From Anthopleura xanthogrammica (taxonomy: Eukaryota; Cnidaria; Anthozoa; Actiniaria; Actiniidae): DNA of 64,000 bases. The DNA lies in assembly GCA_964019055.1 (NCBI GenBank), contig OZ025213.1, positions 1,679,269-1,743,268 of the forward strand, in the 5' to 3' direction. Within the stretch, counting starts at the first letter, position 1. Each line of letters opens with the position of its first letter. The position numbers were made by a program, and so were the translations under genes. Shown here piece by piece: positions 11,264 to 23,880 of this stretch. The notes below the pieces were generated by a model. The model was not told the DNA's origin. It saw only the letters and a list, made by a program, of their open reading frames with translations, and made no database searches.

Positions 11264-13788
11264 TTAGAATTTTGTTTCAAAGCCATCATCTTGTATGGCT
11301 GTTTCTGATTGAAATACTTTGTTATCATGACCACATTCTATGTCAGTAGCTTTCTGACAATTGTCCTGTCGAGTAACGTCATCACCCTCGGTGGCTTCAT
11401 TCACATAAGATGTTGGCATCTTCGTGTCATCTTCTGTACGTTCTTCGTCCAACATCTCCAAAGCTATAGTTTCTTCTTCATCCACATTTTGACGGTTGTC
11501 CTGAACATCTATATTTTCTGGTGATTCAGTTGTCCTTATCTCTGTTCTCTGTTCTTCCAGTTCCAGTGTCCTCCATGGTTTAAAGTAATATTGTAAAAAG
11601 GGAAGGAAGAATGATAGCAGTAAAATGGCTCCAGCGGTGTAAAAGGCTGGTTTGTACGAACCAGTTGTATCCGCGATAAAACCTTAAATATTCAAGAATA
11701 TTTTATATTAAATATAATTCTATATCCCATATCTTAACTTTGACTCCCTGTACTGCACATGCGCAATACTTACCAATCAGAGGAGGTCCCGTGAAATCAC
11801 CGATGGCTGTCACCATAATACCAATAGGAAACGCGTATGATCTGAGTCTTGGTTCAACTGTTCGCATTAGCAGCACGATGACCGTGGTATTAAAGACTCC
11901 GATGCCAAAACCAAAGGAAATAGAAAAAAAGATGAAGAGAAGGTAACTTGAAGACAGTTGAAGTAGAGTTGTAGCGAGTCCCATGCTGAGAGCTCCAGCC
12001 TGGTTAACATGGAATGGATTGACTCTTTTGTGGTCCACCACCCTTCCCGCTGCGATACTAGCAGTTAACGAACAAACACCAATCGCTATGAAGAGTTTGG
12101 AGGCCTTGTCCGCTGAAATGCCGACTTCTAGACAATAATTGACCTAAAAATACGGATAATGTAATGGATACTGAAACATTTCGTGCGTGTGATCAAGATT
12201 TTGATCTGTGTAGACACCACAATAGAAATAATTTGATTTGCTGTTCTCTTGGATCATGCACACGAGTTTTTCTTCTTATTCTCCGGTTTTTCTTGCAGTT
12301 CTCATTGAATATGAATTTAACATATTTCCGATGGTTTAGAGTGATATGTCCTCTTAATTACCACGATATGACGTCAAAAGTTGATCAAAATGTTATGTAC
12401 TCACGAGGCGTAGCCGAGTGGGTAAATAACTAATTTTGACCAACTTTTGACTTCACATCGTGGTAAATAAGAGGACATACCACGCAAAACTATCGGAAAA
12501 CATCGCCAACTCGGGCCCACAAAACACATTTTCCCTCGGTCCCAGTCAATAAGTGTTAAATAAAACCTTACCAGATGGACAAAAGAGACGAAGGCACCCA
12601 TTGTCTGCAGGGTGACAGCTATAACAGCAACCACGTACACCGGCCTTTTAAATATTTCCACCACCATCAACCAGCTCCTTTCACCTGGTTGGTTTTCCTT
12701 GTGTCTATGTTGTCTTTCTTCATCCACTGGGTCCTTAACATTAGGATCAAAGCTGCAAACAGCCAGTAATGGTAGTATAAACGAACCAGCCATGATCCTG
12801 TACATCGTCCTGAAGCCATACAAATCGATAAGCAACTGGACAATTGGTCCAAGTGACAAGACTCCTATATTTGTACCTCCAGTAACGATACCAATGGCAA
12901 TAGCTTGTCTCTTGTCAAAATATTTCGTTGTGGCGAATATACAGGAATTAAAAAGTAAGGATAAACCCAGCCCATATAGAATGCTGTAAGAGAAGAAGAG
13001 CTGTATGATGTTTGTAGTGAATGAAGTGGCTACAAGACTTGTTATGCACATCAGAATTCCAAGCATTGCAGTGTTACGGATATTGAGGCGAGTCATTACC
13101 ATGGTAGACAGAGGCATACAAGAAAACATAAGACCTTTAGCAATAGAACTTGCCCATGCTGAAATTAAACAATTGATAGATAACCATGACTACTTGTTAC
13201 CATCGAAAGACAAACACATTCCCTATTTGAGTTGTCGATCATCAGTAAAATGTCAGTCATTACCAGTAATACGTAGGAATCACTGATTAATATTTTTTTG
13301 CATTCATAAACCAAAAATATCGCCATTACTTTCTGACTGTTTGGTTGTCCATCATTTTTTTCGCCAGAATGGACCGGCTTACTTTGATGTTATTGGAAAA
13401 ACGTTATTTACCGATTAAGTTAGGTGACGTATTAAAAACTACTGATCTTACACCTCGGGTATACAAACATCTTCTCAATTATGCATAAACAGAGCTTTTA
13501 AACAGGTTTAACAAAAAGTATCTATATTCAACTGAAAGCAAGAATACTCAAGGCCGTAGCAATCACTTGAGAAGTTGTCCGGTTAAGAACTCTGCCGTGA
13601 TTGGGGAGTGGTGAGGTAGGGGAAGCTCCGGTTCATGATGAAAAATGATACAAAACAAAAATACAGAAAAATTGGCTCCGAAAACAGGTCCTGCTAAAAC
13701 TGCAGCAACTGTATCTGTGGCAACGATTCTAAAATTTACTGTTGGCTTACTGTTAACCCCACAATCAACGTTATTCCTCCCCCCCCCC

Positions 13789-13826
<38 letters not shown>

Positions 13827-14053
13827 GGTTCCTGTTTGACTGAAATATTTATTAAATAGATGGGGGACTCCGCCTTACCAATTTTCTCTCTGCTTTCTTC
13901 AAAGTAGTTCATAAAAACAGGCATAACAACTGCGAAGCACTGTGCCATACCAAACACAAGAGAAAACGATAGAAAGGCCGCGAAACACACTAACCAGGAC
14001 CACGCACTGTCTGGTGTCCGCGGAGAATGGGATCGACTACAGCACAGCTTCAT
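11264..14053 (-). CDS. SLC16/MCT-like transporter copy D, four exons, 516 aa
   Basis: Exons are 13879-14053, 12572-13158, 11774-12143 and 11264-11682 (1551 nt, 516 residues). TM1 has PDSAWSWLV; exon 2 has KYFDKRQAIAIGIVTGG; exon 3 has SIAAGRVVDHKRVNP, with more changes here than in the other copies. The acidic tail holds DEEETIALEM and ends FETKF, a PDZ-ligand-like C-terminus. Intron 2 contains a 170-bp hairpin element (12326-12498). Start MKLCCSRSHSP aligns with copy C. Intron 1 contains a poly-C and TC microsatellite (13780-13822). Confidence 0.9.
12326..12498. mobile_element. Palindromic MITE in intron 2 of copy D
   Basis: Two arms of about 60 bp are inverted copies: the left includes TATGTCCTCTTAATTACCAC, the right GTGGTAAATAAGAGGACATA. 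A short loop with GAGGCGTAGCCGAG separates them. No other transporter copy has it at this place. Confidence 0.75.
13780..13822. repeat. Poly-C tract followed by TC microsatellite
   Basis: A run of C residues is followed by about 14 TC units inside intron 1 of copy D. Confidence 0.95.
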
Positions 14054-15343
14054 TTTCTACTCTGAAATTATCGAGAGAAAAATATATATATATATAATTT
14101 AAAGTGTCTGTTTTCTATTACACTTGAATGTTTGGCCAGACAAAGATTTATTTCTTTACTACTGACATCAGTGTTGTCGATCTCACTGGATCTCAATCAC
14201 ATCACACCGAGCAGAGCCGGATTAAAACGTTTCTCATTCTCTTGAGAACCAGCAATTACCAACAAGAAGTTCGTCCATTCGCCTGGACGTTGGGTAATTC
14301 GTGCTCTTCTCAATAAAAGTTTCACTATTTTGCTTTAGTGAATATCCGCTTTCACTGCTACCTTTCTGATGGGGGGAATTTCTTACTAGAAAGCTTAGAC
14401 ATTGTTTGCCATTCAAAATTAATTAAATGTGGAAATGGAACACCCGATTATGATGGTCACGTAAGCTAAACAACTCATAATATATTCACAATATACGCTT
14501 ACAGAGTTTATTCGTGCTGCCAGGCGAAGAAAACCGGTCAAAATCTAGAAAGCAGTTATTATTATTATACACACTTACCGTGAAAAAATCAGCAAATGTT
14601 GACTCTTGAGTGTTCCATCATGTCATGTCTCACGCGATCTGCTTCCAGGAACCTGCCCGGGAACATATTAGCTCACAAGCAAGCGTGACAGAGAAATGTG
14701 TTTATGGCACATTTGTTGAGATAAGGTATATCAATACAATAGTTGTCTTGATCTGGCTCCGATAGAAAGTCAAAAGTACTAGTTAATATGTGGAACATTA
14801 ACTTTGTTTTGAAGATAATCCCGGCTACTGACCCCAGTCTGGCCAATACTCGACACTCCGACTTGCGTCATTACCTCCTCATACCATAACCACAGGTAGC
14901 CCAAGCCCTTGATTGATGCTTAAGCCATTTGCGTTAAAGTTCCTCGTGTTGAATTTTCACCAAATTTTCACGCATTTCATTTTCAATGCAAAGTCTTTTG
15001 AAGTTAAAATAGTTTTTTTAATTAAGTATTTACTAATGAAATTTTTGGCAATTCTGCCCATTTAGGAAACTTCAGTTATGTCACACAAATCACATGCATT
15101 GTTTTTACTTTGTATGATTTTGAAAAATCCATTAAAGACTTTATTTAGATTAAAGGGACGGCCCTCCATGTACTCCTTGGCTTAAAGCAAAATAACCTCT
15201 TCCACGCAGACAAAATGCATTGCCTTTACTTTGTATAATTTTGAAATTGTCTCTTTTTTTAAATTAAAGGGCAGGTTCCCTCTCGTATTATCACACCAAC
15301 ATCAATGTGCTTTCCATATTCAACTCTTTCTGTGTTTTTCTAT
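14054..15343. other. Intergenic region between copies D and E
   Basis: No gene seen. It has an AT dinucleotide stretch near 14082, the CCACAGGTAGCCCAA motif near 14890, and two degenerate repeats of a block with ATGCATTG-TTTTACTTTGTAT (near 15092 and 15214). Confidence 0.6.
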
Positions 15344-17685
15344 TTAGAGTTTTGTTTCAAAGCCATCATTCTGCATGGCTGTTTCTGATTGAAATACTTT
15401 GTTATCCTGACCACATTCTATGTCAGTAGCTTTCTGACAACTGTCCTGTCGAGTAACGTCATCACCCTCGATGGCTTCATTCACATAAGATGTTGGCATC
15501 TTCGTGTCATCTTCTGTACGTTTTTCATCCATCATCTCCAAAGCTATATTTTCTTCTTCATCCACATTTTGACTGTTGTCCTGAACATCTATATTTTCTG
15601 GTGATACAGTTGTTCCTATCTCTGTTCTCTGTCCTTCCAGTTCCAGTGTCCTCCATGGTTTAAAGTAATACTGTAAAAAGGGAAGGAAGAACGATAGCAG
15701 TAAAATGGCTCCAGCGGTGTAAAAGGCTGGTTTGTACGAACCAGTTGTGTCGGCGATAAAACCTTTGAAAAAAGCATGAACAAAATCGAGAATGAGATAA
15801 ACCAAAATAAAAGTAAAAAGCTAAAAATCACTTAAAAAAGGAGCAAACCATTGATAGGGGATTTGGTAACTGCCAAGAGGTGGAACAAAACGAAAACCTT
15901 GGAAAAAAAACGTTTGCATTTCTTTTACTGAATCAAGTGACTCTGGAGATTTGGATCAGTGGGTGTATTCACATGAGGCAACGGGCCTAATGGAAACGCT
16001 TAGAAAAACCGCTTCATTTCAAAAAGCCCTCTACCATTTTATACTGAAAAAATTGTTGAAGGAATGGAGATCATCTAAGTACAAAATCAAGGCAAGAAAA
16101 AAAAAACAACAAAGGTCTACCACGCATGCGTAATACGTACCAATCAGTGGAGGTCCCGTAAAATTTCCAATGGCTGATATCATCTGACCAATAGGAAACG
16201 AATATGATCTGAGTCTTGGTTCGACTGTTCGCATTAGCAACACGACGACTGTGGTACTGAAGACACCGGTGCCAAAACCAAGGAAAATAGAAAAGAAGAT
16301 GAAGAAAATATAACTTGAAGACAGTTGAAGTAGAGTTGTAGCGAGTCCCATGCTGAGAGCACCAGCCTGGTTAACATGGAATGGATTGACTCTTTTGTGG
16401 TCCATGATCCTCCCTGCTACAATACCTGCAATCAGTGAAGAAACGCCAATCGCTATGAAGAGATTGGAGGCCTTGTCCGCTGAAATGCCGACTTCAAGAC
16501 AATAACTAACCTGCAAAGACAAATGTAAGTTATCTGGAAGATCCTGATCCTGAATCTATCTATCCGCTATCGCGTATCTACAGTATCTTACCAAATGGAC
16601 AAACGAAATAAAAGCACCCATTGCTTGCAAAGTGAGCGTTATCACAGCAACCACGTATACTGGCCTTTTGAATATTTCCAGCACCATCGACCAGTTCCAT
16701 TCACCTGGTTGGTTTTCATTGTCTCTGTGTTGTCTTTCTTCATCCACTGGGTCCTTAACATTAGGATCAAAGCTGCAAACAGCCAGTAATGGTAGTACAA
16801 ACGAACCAGCCATGATCCTGTACATCGTCCTGAAGCCATACAAATCGATAAGCAACTGGACAATTGGTCCAAGTGACAAGACTCCTATATTTGTACCTCC
16901 AGTAACGATACCAATAGATATAGCTTGTCTCTTGTCAAAATATTTCGTTGCGGCAAATATGCAAGAACTAAAAAGTAGCGATAAACCCATTCCGTAGAGA
17001 ATACTGTAAGAGAAGAAGACTTGCATGATGTTTGTAGTGAATGAAGTAGTTACAAGACTTGTTATGCACATCAGAATTCCAAGTATTGCAGTGTTACGGA
17101 TATTGAGGCGGGTCATCACCATGGTGGACAGCGGCAAACAGAAGAAAACAAGTCCCCCGCAAGTAGATCCTGCCCACGCTGTGAAATTATGGCAAATAGA
17201 AATGTTAAAGGTTTTTTAATTGCGCCAATCTCTTAAACAGAGATGACCTCAACCATAGCAATGTGCGGATCTGGGTTTCTAGGGATATGTTCGATATAGA
17301 CTGGGTTGCTTGGGCGTTTGCTAGAAGAAGAGAGGGGCAAGGGCGTGAAAGACCCTTTTCTTTCTTCTCTTGTTCGTGTCACCGCATACCGCGCGCCGAT
17401 TAACGCAGGCTATGCAAAGAAGAACGTGAGCTCGGGGGGTACTTGCATCATTAGTAGATCCCTTTAATATAAATATAAAAGGACTTCGATTCCTTTTTTT
17501 TATTCCTTACCAGTTGTTTCTCTGCTTTCATTGAAGTAGTCCATGAGAACAGGCATAACAACAGCATAGCACTGTAGCATACCAAACACTAGAGCCAATG
17601 AGAGACATCCTGAAAAGCACACCAACCAGGACCACGCACTGTCTCGTGTCCGGGGAGAATGGGGCGGACTACAGCATAAACTCAT
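15344..17685 (-). CDS. SLC16/MCT-like transporter copy E, four exons, 516 aa
   Basis: Exons are 17511-17685, 16592-17178, 16141-16510 and 15344-15762 (1551 nt, 516 residues). The TM1 signature is RDSAWSWLV, with Pro replaced by Arg just before Asp (PRTRDS against PRTPDS). Exon 2 has KYFDKRQAISIGIVTGG. Exon 3 carries AGRIMDHKRVNP. The tail ends FETKL, matching the PDZ class I pattern. Introns, flanks and protein are close to copy F, so this is a recent duplicate pair. Plasma-membrane solute transport is the family role; no substrate can be named. Confidence 0.9.
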
Positions 17686-18860
17686 CTTCAGTTTTTTTTG
17701 TTAGTTCTAGATTAACAGTTGAGATGATTCATTTGAAAACCTTACTGTCAATGACACGGGGTTTGTAAGACAGCACATTCCCCAATTATGAACCCATTTA
17801 ATACATTCATCTCCCATACTGGGTCTGTGAGCCAGCATTTTCCCAGACGATTATGAGCCCATTACTTGGAACACTCCCGGCATCTCCCATACTGGGTCTC
17901 TGAGTCAGTACATTCCCCAATTCAGACACCCATTACTAGGAACTTCTATCGCCCATACTGATGGGGTGTGTGAGCAAGCAAATGCATTCCTCAATCATGC
18001 AGGAACCCAAACCGTAATAACGACTTTCTAGGTAACCTTTGACCTTTGTCTGTTATACAAAATGATCCAATTTAGCTGGAACCAAATTATCCTTGAATAT
18101 TTTTTGAACGTGAAAGTATTTATAACTAAACACAACAGAGTATTTACTAAACAGAAAGCTTGACTTTCTAAAACGAATTCAAAGGGGGAAAGGTTGGAGG
18201 GCTTTTCGTCACACTTTCTATGTAGTGTTTATTACACAGACTGTTACATCATGTTACATGGAAATGATAAAGGCTCTGTGTTCTGTACTGTAAAACGTTC
18301 ATAATCCGAAGAAAGGTTTTCAAAATTCGACTGTGTGTGAGAAACCAAAAACAACTCTCTCTAAAAATATCTATGACTGCCTAACAGCAAATACGCAGGA
18401 CCTTCGATTCGTTGTTCACATCGTCACCAATCGAGTCACACAAGAAATGTTTGCTGAAACACGAACGCTGAAACATTTCTGAGTAATACCAGCAAATGCT
18501 ACAGCTACGAGAGAAAAGGTTTAAATTCCCAGAATACTAAATGCTTAATAGATTTGCAGTTGTAATACTTAGTTTTTTAGAACTGATCAACCTACCTTTA
18601 CAACTGATAGTGTGAAGACGTCGGAAATCACGCGATCTTCTTTAGATAAAAAGAAAAATGTCCTCCAGATATTGTAATTACAGTCCGATAAAGCCGCCTT
18701 TTTATAACCATAAGCGTAAAAATAGAATAAATTTGGACCTCAAATGGACCTCAAATTCGCTCATCTATATGTGTGTTCGGCGCGTGCACGACACAGTTGG
18801 GTCATGCGTTGTGGAGTATCTGTCAACACAGAATATAAAACTAGACGCTCTTGGAGCGTT

Positions 18861-19884
18861 CACTGGGTTGCCTGTGCGAGAGCTCGCCCACTCTCCAATC
18901 CTATATACTGTATTATTTCTTACCAAAGTGTTCCTTTTGGGTTCAAAGTCCCCCTTTATAAAAAACATTTTAAATTCTAGTAAGACATTAGTGTTGCGTT
19001 ACTGACTTGTCAACGCATATTATATTTCTACTTGACCTACTAGAGTACCTTTCAAGACTAGCTGATGAAATAAACATATCTATTTCAGTATCGAAACTGT
19101 TCGCTGCAAAACAAACGTTTTATCAACGTAAATACTCTTAGCCAAAATGTGTTTAACTGGTCATTTGTTTTTTCCCTCAGTTTTTGTTTTCTGTATTTTC
19201 ATAAATGGAAATATTCAACAAGGAGTCTTGGCAGTTCGCTTTCTTGTAGATCACTATCAGCTCGTCTGACTTCTACAAGTTCTTGGAGTCAGCTTTCATC
19301 AAAGCTTTGTTTGTCACTCGTTTTGTAGTTTGTCTCTCGTTCTGTAGTTTGTCTCAGTATATTTTTTTGTATCTGAGATCTGGTAAGATCTAGTTTGATC
19401 ATAGCTAGGTAGTTTATAGATTCTCTTAGTCTATTTTGACTAGTTTGTCTAGTTCTACGATTCTCATACCGTAGTTTGCTCATAGATTCTCAGAGATAGC
19501 TCATAGATTCTCAGACTTCTCTCTTTGAGTATGTGGACCAACCCGTTCCAAAATCGCTCATTAACATCTTTTAGTGTGTGTCTACCACGTACGGCGTGTG
19601 TGTTTGTAAGTAGTTTAAGCGTAGCGTTAAAAAACCTAAAGACAATAGTACGCAACATGCCTACAGACAAAATAGTACTTCACGAACCCTGAACGAATGA
19701 ATTAATGGTGACACAACACTAAAAACTATAAATACATCGTCCTCGATGTCGTGTGGCAACTTCATTGGACATTGGACATTGTTTACACGTTCTCGACCAA
19801 TCATGACGTGTGAAATTATGGTCTACCTGACGCCCGAAAAACGGATCTCATTTTAAGACTGGTTTGCTACCATAGCAACCCAGT
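18861..19884. mobile_element. TIR element of about 1 kb carrying a relic of the 2A-ORF family
   Basis: The ends are CACTGGGTTGC and GCAACCCAGTA, inverted. The corresponding place upstream of copy F (near 24960) reads straight through from CAACACAGAAT to AATATGACCGAAACC, so this is an insertion in the E flank. The left junction carries about 20 further bases (CTAGACGCTCTTGGAGCG), so the exact end is uncertain and I see no clear target duplication. Inside, on the minus strand near 19540-19620, a segment encodes VRGRHTLKDV and FWNGLVH. Confidence 0.55.
19464..19670 (-). pseudogene. Relic related to the N-terminus of the 2A/protease ORF
   Basis: It reads HAVRGRHTLKDVNERFWNG, against LAIRGRPTLKDVEAFRNG in the 728-aa protein at 50669-52855. 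DNA similarity covers about 75 bp, sharing ACACTAAAAGATGT and GGAACGGGT. Downstream sequence degenerates into short repeats of TCATAGATTCTCAGA and stops. Frame and length show it is not functional. Confidence 0.6.
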
Positions 19885-20409
19885 AATAAGGAATAATATG
19901 ACCGAAACCGGAAGTCTAAATTGCTAAGGAATTCCAGTTACTTTTAGCTGCTTTGCCATTTGTAAAGTAGTCCAACAACAGGCATTATCAGAAACTAAAG
20001 AATAGTGTCCTTTTTATCAGCTTTCCTTGTTTTATGTCCGTCATAGAAAAGACGTGAAAATACACCGATTTGGAATACTTAATTCCACTTTAACTACTCT
20101 TGAAAGTAACAAACTGCAATGCATGTATCTTATTTCAAATTCAAGTATTTTTGAAGAAAAATTTAAAAAAAGCTCAACCTTTTTAATGCAGGGTTGGTTT
20201 TTACTGTGCCCCATTCAATCACCAAGTTGCGATGAACATCTGAGCTAGCACACAACAATTTGTTAAAAAAAAAACATCTTTAGAAGACTAAATTTCTTTG
20301 TACATTTTTTCCTCTCATGTTTCTTTTCTGTATATTTTGCATCGTTCCAGAACTTGTAGATGAACATTGATATCCTGCATGCTGCTCCATAATAAAAATA
20401 AGATGTCAT

Positions 20410-20927
20410 ATATCTTGTGTACGTTTTTCATCAGCTATCATCTCCAAAGCTACCCGTCTCTTAACCATGCATCATCAGTGCTCACTTTCAATGCCTGTTG
20501 TCTTGAGCATCTTGTTCATATCTTTAATGACCATGGATCTTCCATGATATTAGGATCAAAGCTGAAAACAGCCAGTAATGGTAGTACAAACGAACCCGAG
20601 CCATGATCCTGTACATCGTCCTGAAATCATACAAATCGATAAGCAACTTGAGCATTGGTCCAAGTGACAAGAGTATATTTATACCTCCAGTATCGATACC
20701 GGCCAATGGCAATAGCTTGTCTCTTGTCAAGATATTTCGTTGTGGCGAAAATACAGGAATTAAAAAGTAGCGAAAAGTCCAGTCCGTAGACAATACTGTA
20801 AGAGAAGAAGACTTGGATGATGTTTGTAGTGAATGAAGTGGTTACAAGACTTGTTATGCACATCAGAATTCTAAGTACTGCAGTGTAAAGGATTTTAATT
20901 TGAGGCAAACAAGAAAACATTATCACA
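20410..20927 (-). pseudogene. Decayed SLC16-like copy upstream of E (exon 4 piece beside exon 2 piece)
   Basis: The part at about 20545-20927 aligns with exon 2 of the intact genes (MCITSLVTTSFTTNIIQVFF, then SLGPMLKLLIDLYDFRTMYR) but changes frame at least twice. The part near 20412-20460 matches the exon 4 tail (ALEMMDEKRTED region). Exon 3 and exon 1 are missing. A sister relic lies upstream of copy F. Confidence 0.75.
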
Positions 20928-20975
20928 CCAACATCATTTTGCTTTCCATATTCAACTATTTCTGTGTTTTTCCAT

Positions 20976-23880
20976 TTAGAGTTTTGTTTCAAAGCCATCA
21001 TTCTGCATGGCTGTTTCTGATTGAAATACTTTGTTATCATGACCACATTCTATGTCAGTAGCTTTCTGACAATTGTCCTGTCGAGTAACGTCATCACCCT
21101 CGGTGGCTTCATTCACATAAGATGTTGGCATCTTCGTGTCATCTTCTGTACGTTCTTCGTCCATCATCTCTAAAGCTATAGTTTCTTCTTCATCCATATT
21201 TTGACTGTTGTCCTGAACATCTATATTTTCTGGTGATTCAGTTGTCGATATCTCCGTTGGCTGTCCTTCCAGTTCCAGTGTCCTCCATGGTTTAAAGTAA
21301 TATTGTAAAAAGGGAAAAAAGAATGATAGGAGTAAAATGGCTCCAGCGGTGTAAAAGGCTGGTTTGTACGAACCAGTTGTGTCGGCGATAAAACCTTTGA
21401 AAAAAAAATGAACAAAATCGAGAATGAGATAAACCAAAATAAAAGTAAAAAGCTAAAAATCACGAAAAAAAGGAGCAAAACATTGATAGGGGATTTGGTA
21501 ACTGCCAAGAGGAGGAACAAAACGAGAACATTAAAGTGGGATGACAATGAAATGATCGTAGTTAATATTTCATTAGTTAAAACTATTTTGAGCTACGATA
21601 AAAGGAAGGTCCTCAAAACAAGCTTTATTTTTCGGATTTCGTTTCCCGCCATTATTCAAACGTGTCTTTTTGTGAGGTCAGTTACTCAACATTGATAATA
21701 CCCAGGCCATGCATGGCTTGTTATCATATGTGGATGTTCTGTAATTGAGGTTTTTTTTCTTGAACATAATGCAAGTAAGCAGCTGTCTGGAGCAAGGATG
21801 TGGCAATAAGCACTAAACCTGGACGCTAAATGTAACTGACGTCACGGCTAGGAACCAGAAGGGTTAACGGCGCACGATTTTCTTAAACATTTCAACTCAG
21901 AATTTTAGGTATGACTTTTTTCTGCTACTCTTTTTAAACATCGCGTTTCCCTTTTTTTTAAAACTATTTCTGTAATTTTTTCATCGAAATAATATCCCTT
22001 GAAATTTATCGTCCTCCCACTTTTTAAAAGGACCAGTTTAGACGTCGAATTCCACATGCGGCTATCTAATGCTATCGGAATCTAATGCAAATGAACTCAA
22101 ACGATCAGTTTTGCTCATTTGCATTACATTCGGCACATGTGAAATTCGACGTTTAAACCGGGCCTAAGAAACGTTTGCATTTCTTTAACTGAATTAAGTG
22201 ACTCTCTGGAGATTTGTGTCAGTGGGTGTATTCACATGAGGCAACGGGCCTAATGGAGATTATCTAAGTATAAAATCAAGACAAGATAGGAAAAAAAGTT
22301 TTATCATGCATGCGTAATACGTACCAATCAGTGGAGGTCCCGTTATATTACCAATGGCTGTTATCATCTGACCAATAGGAAACGCGTATGATCTGAGTCT
22401 TGGTTCAACTGTTCGCATTAGCAGCACGACGACCGTGGTATTGAAGACTCCGATGCCAAAACCAAGGAAAATAGAAAAAAAGATGAAGAGAATGTAAATG
22501 GAAGACAGTTGAAGTAGAATTGTAGCGAGTCCCATGCTGAAAGCTCCAGCCTGGTTAACATGGAATGGATTGACTCTTTTGTGGTCCATGATCCTCCCTG
22601 CTACAATACCTGCAATCAGTGAAGAAACGCCAATCGCTATGAAGAGATTGGAGGCCTTGTCCGCTGAAATGCCGACTTCAAGACAATAACTAACCTGCAA
22701 AGACAAATGTAAGTTATCTGGAAGATCCTGAATCTATCTATCCACTATCGCGTATCTACAGTATCTTACCAAATGGACAAATGAAATAAAAGCACCCATT
22801 GCTTGCAAAGTGAGCGTTATCACTGCAACCACGTATACTGGCCTTTTGAATATTCCTAACATCATTAAGCAGCCCTTCTTCGCTCGTTGATTTTCAGTGT
22901 CTCTGTGCTGTCTTTGTTCAACTGCTGGGTCCTTAACATTAGGATCAAAGCTGCAAATAGCCAGTAATGGTAGTACAAACGAACCAGCCATGATCCTGTA
23001 CATCGTCCTGAAGCCATACAAATCGATAAGCAACTGGACAATTGGTCCAAGTGACAAGACTCCTATATTTGTACCTCCAGTAACGATACCAATTGATATA
23101 GCTTGTCTCTTGTCAAAATATTTCGTTGCGGCAAATATGCAAGAACTAAAAAGTAGTGATAAACCCAGTCCGTAGAGAATGCTGTAAGAGAAGAAGAGCT
23201 GTATGATGTTTGTAGTGAATGAAGTGGTTACAAGACTCGTTATGCACATTAGAATTCCAAGTATTGCAGTGTTACGGATATTGATGCGGGTCATCACCAT
23301 GGTGGACAGCGGCATACAGGAGAAAATAAGTCCTTGTCCAATAGATCCTGCCCACGCTGTAAAATGAAATGTTAAAGATTTTTTAATTGCGCCAATATCT
23401 TAAACAGAGATGACCACAGGGTTATCAACCATAGGGATGTGTGGATATGGGTTTTCTCGATATGTTTGCTGTAGCCGGAGTTGCTTGGCCGTTTGCGAGA
23501 AGATGAAAGGGCGAGGGGCGAGAAAGACCCTTTTCCCCCTCTCGGCCTCGTGTCACCGCAGACTGCCGAGTAACGCAGACTTTGGTCGCCGCAAAGAAGA
23601 ACTTGAGCTCGGGGCACTTGCATTGGCTAATTGTACAGCATTGTTACTAGATCCCTTAAATAAAAATATGAAAATACTTCGATTCATTTTCCCAGTTTTC
23701 CTTACCAGTTGTTTCTCTGCTTTCCTTGAAGTGGTCCATGAGAACAGGCATAACAACAGCATAGCACTGTAGCATACCAAACACTAGAGCAAATGAGAGA
23801 CATCCTGAAAAGCACACCAACCAGGACCACGCGCTGTCTGGTGTCCGGGGAGAATGGGGCGGACTACAGCAGAACCCCAT
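20976..23880 (-). CDS. SLC16/MCT-like transporter copy F, four exons, 516 aa
   Basis: Exons are 23706-23880, 22770-23356, 22325-22694 and 20976-21394 (1551 nt, 516 residues). TM1 has PDSAWSWLV, exon 2 KYFDKRQAISIGIVTGG, exon 3 AGRIMDHKRVNP; the tail ends FETKL. Most of it is nearly identical to copy E, but residues in the central loop (DPAVEQRQHRDTENQRAKKG) differ sharply over about 75 bp, suggesting gene conversion. Intron 3 is 930 nt against 378 nt in E because of an insertion that includes a palindromic MITE (22029-22167). The start MGFCCSPPHSP aligns with E. Confidence 0.9.
22029..22167. mobile_element. Palindromic MITE in intron 3 of copy F
   Basis: The left arm begins GGACCAGTTTAGACGTCGAA, the right arm ends TTCGACGTTTAAACCGGGCC. 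The arms are inverted over about 50 bp with mismatches. Copy E lacks it at the same place. From memory, similar GGCCCGGTTTAAACGTCGAA elements are abundant in coral genomes. Confidence 0.75.

Larger units (their letters stand above)
17686..20409. other. Upstream flank of copy E, duplicated upstream of copy F
   Basis: About 17.7-20.4 kb matches 23.9-25.5 kb in order. It starts with three to four degenerate repeats of about 75 bp containing CCCATACTGGGTCTGTGAG (17750-18010; also 23945-24120). The E copy has a roughly 1-kb insertion (about 18861-19884) missing from the F copy. No intact gene. Confidence 0.7.
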
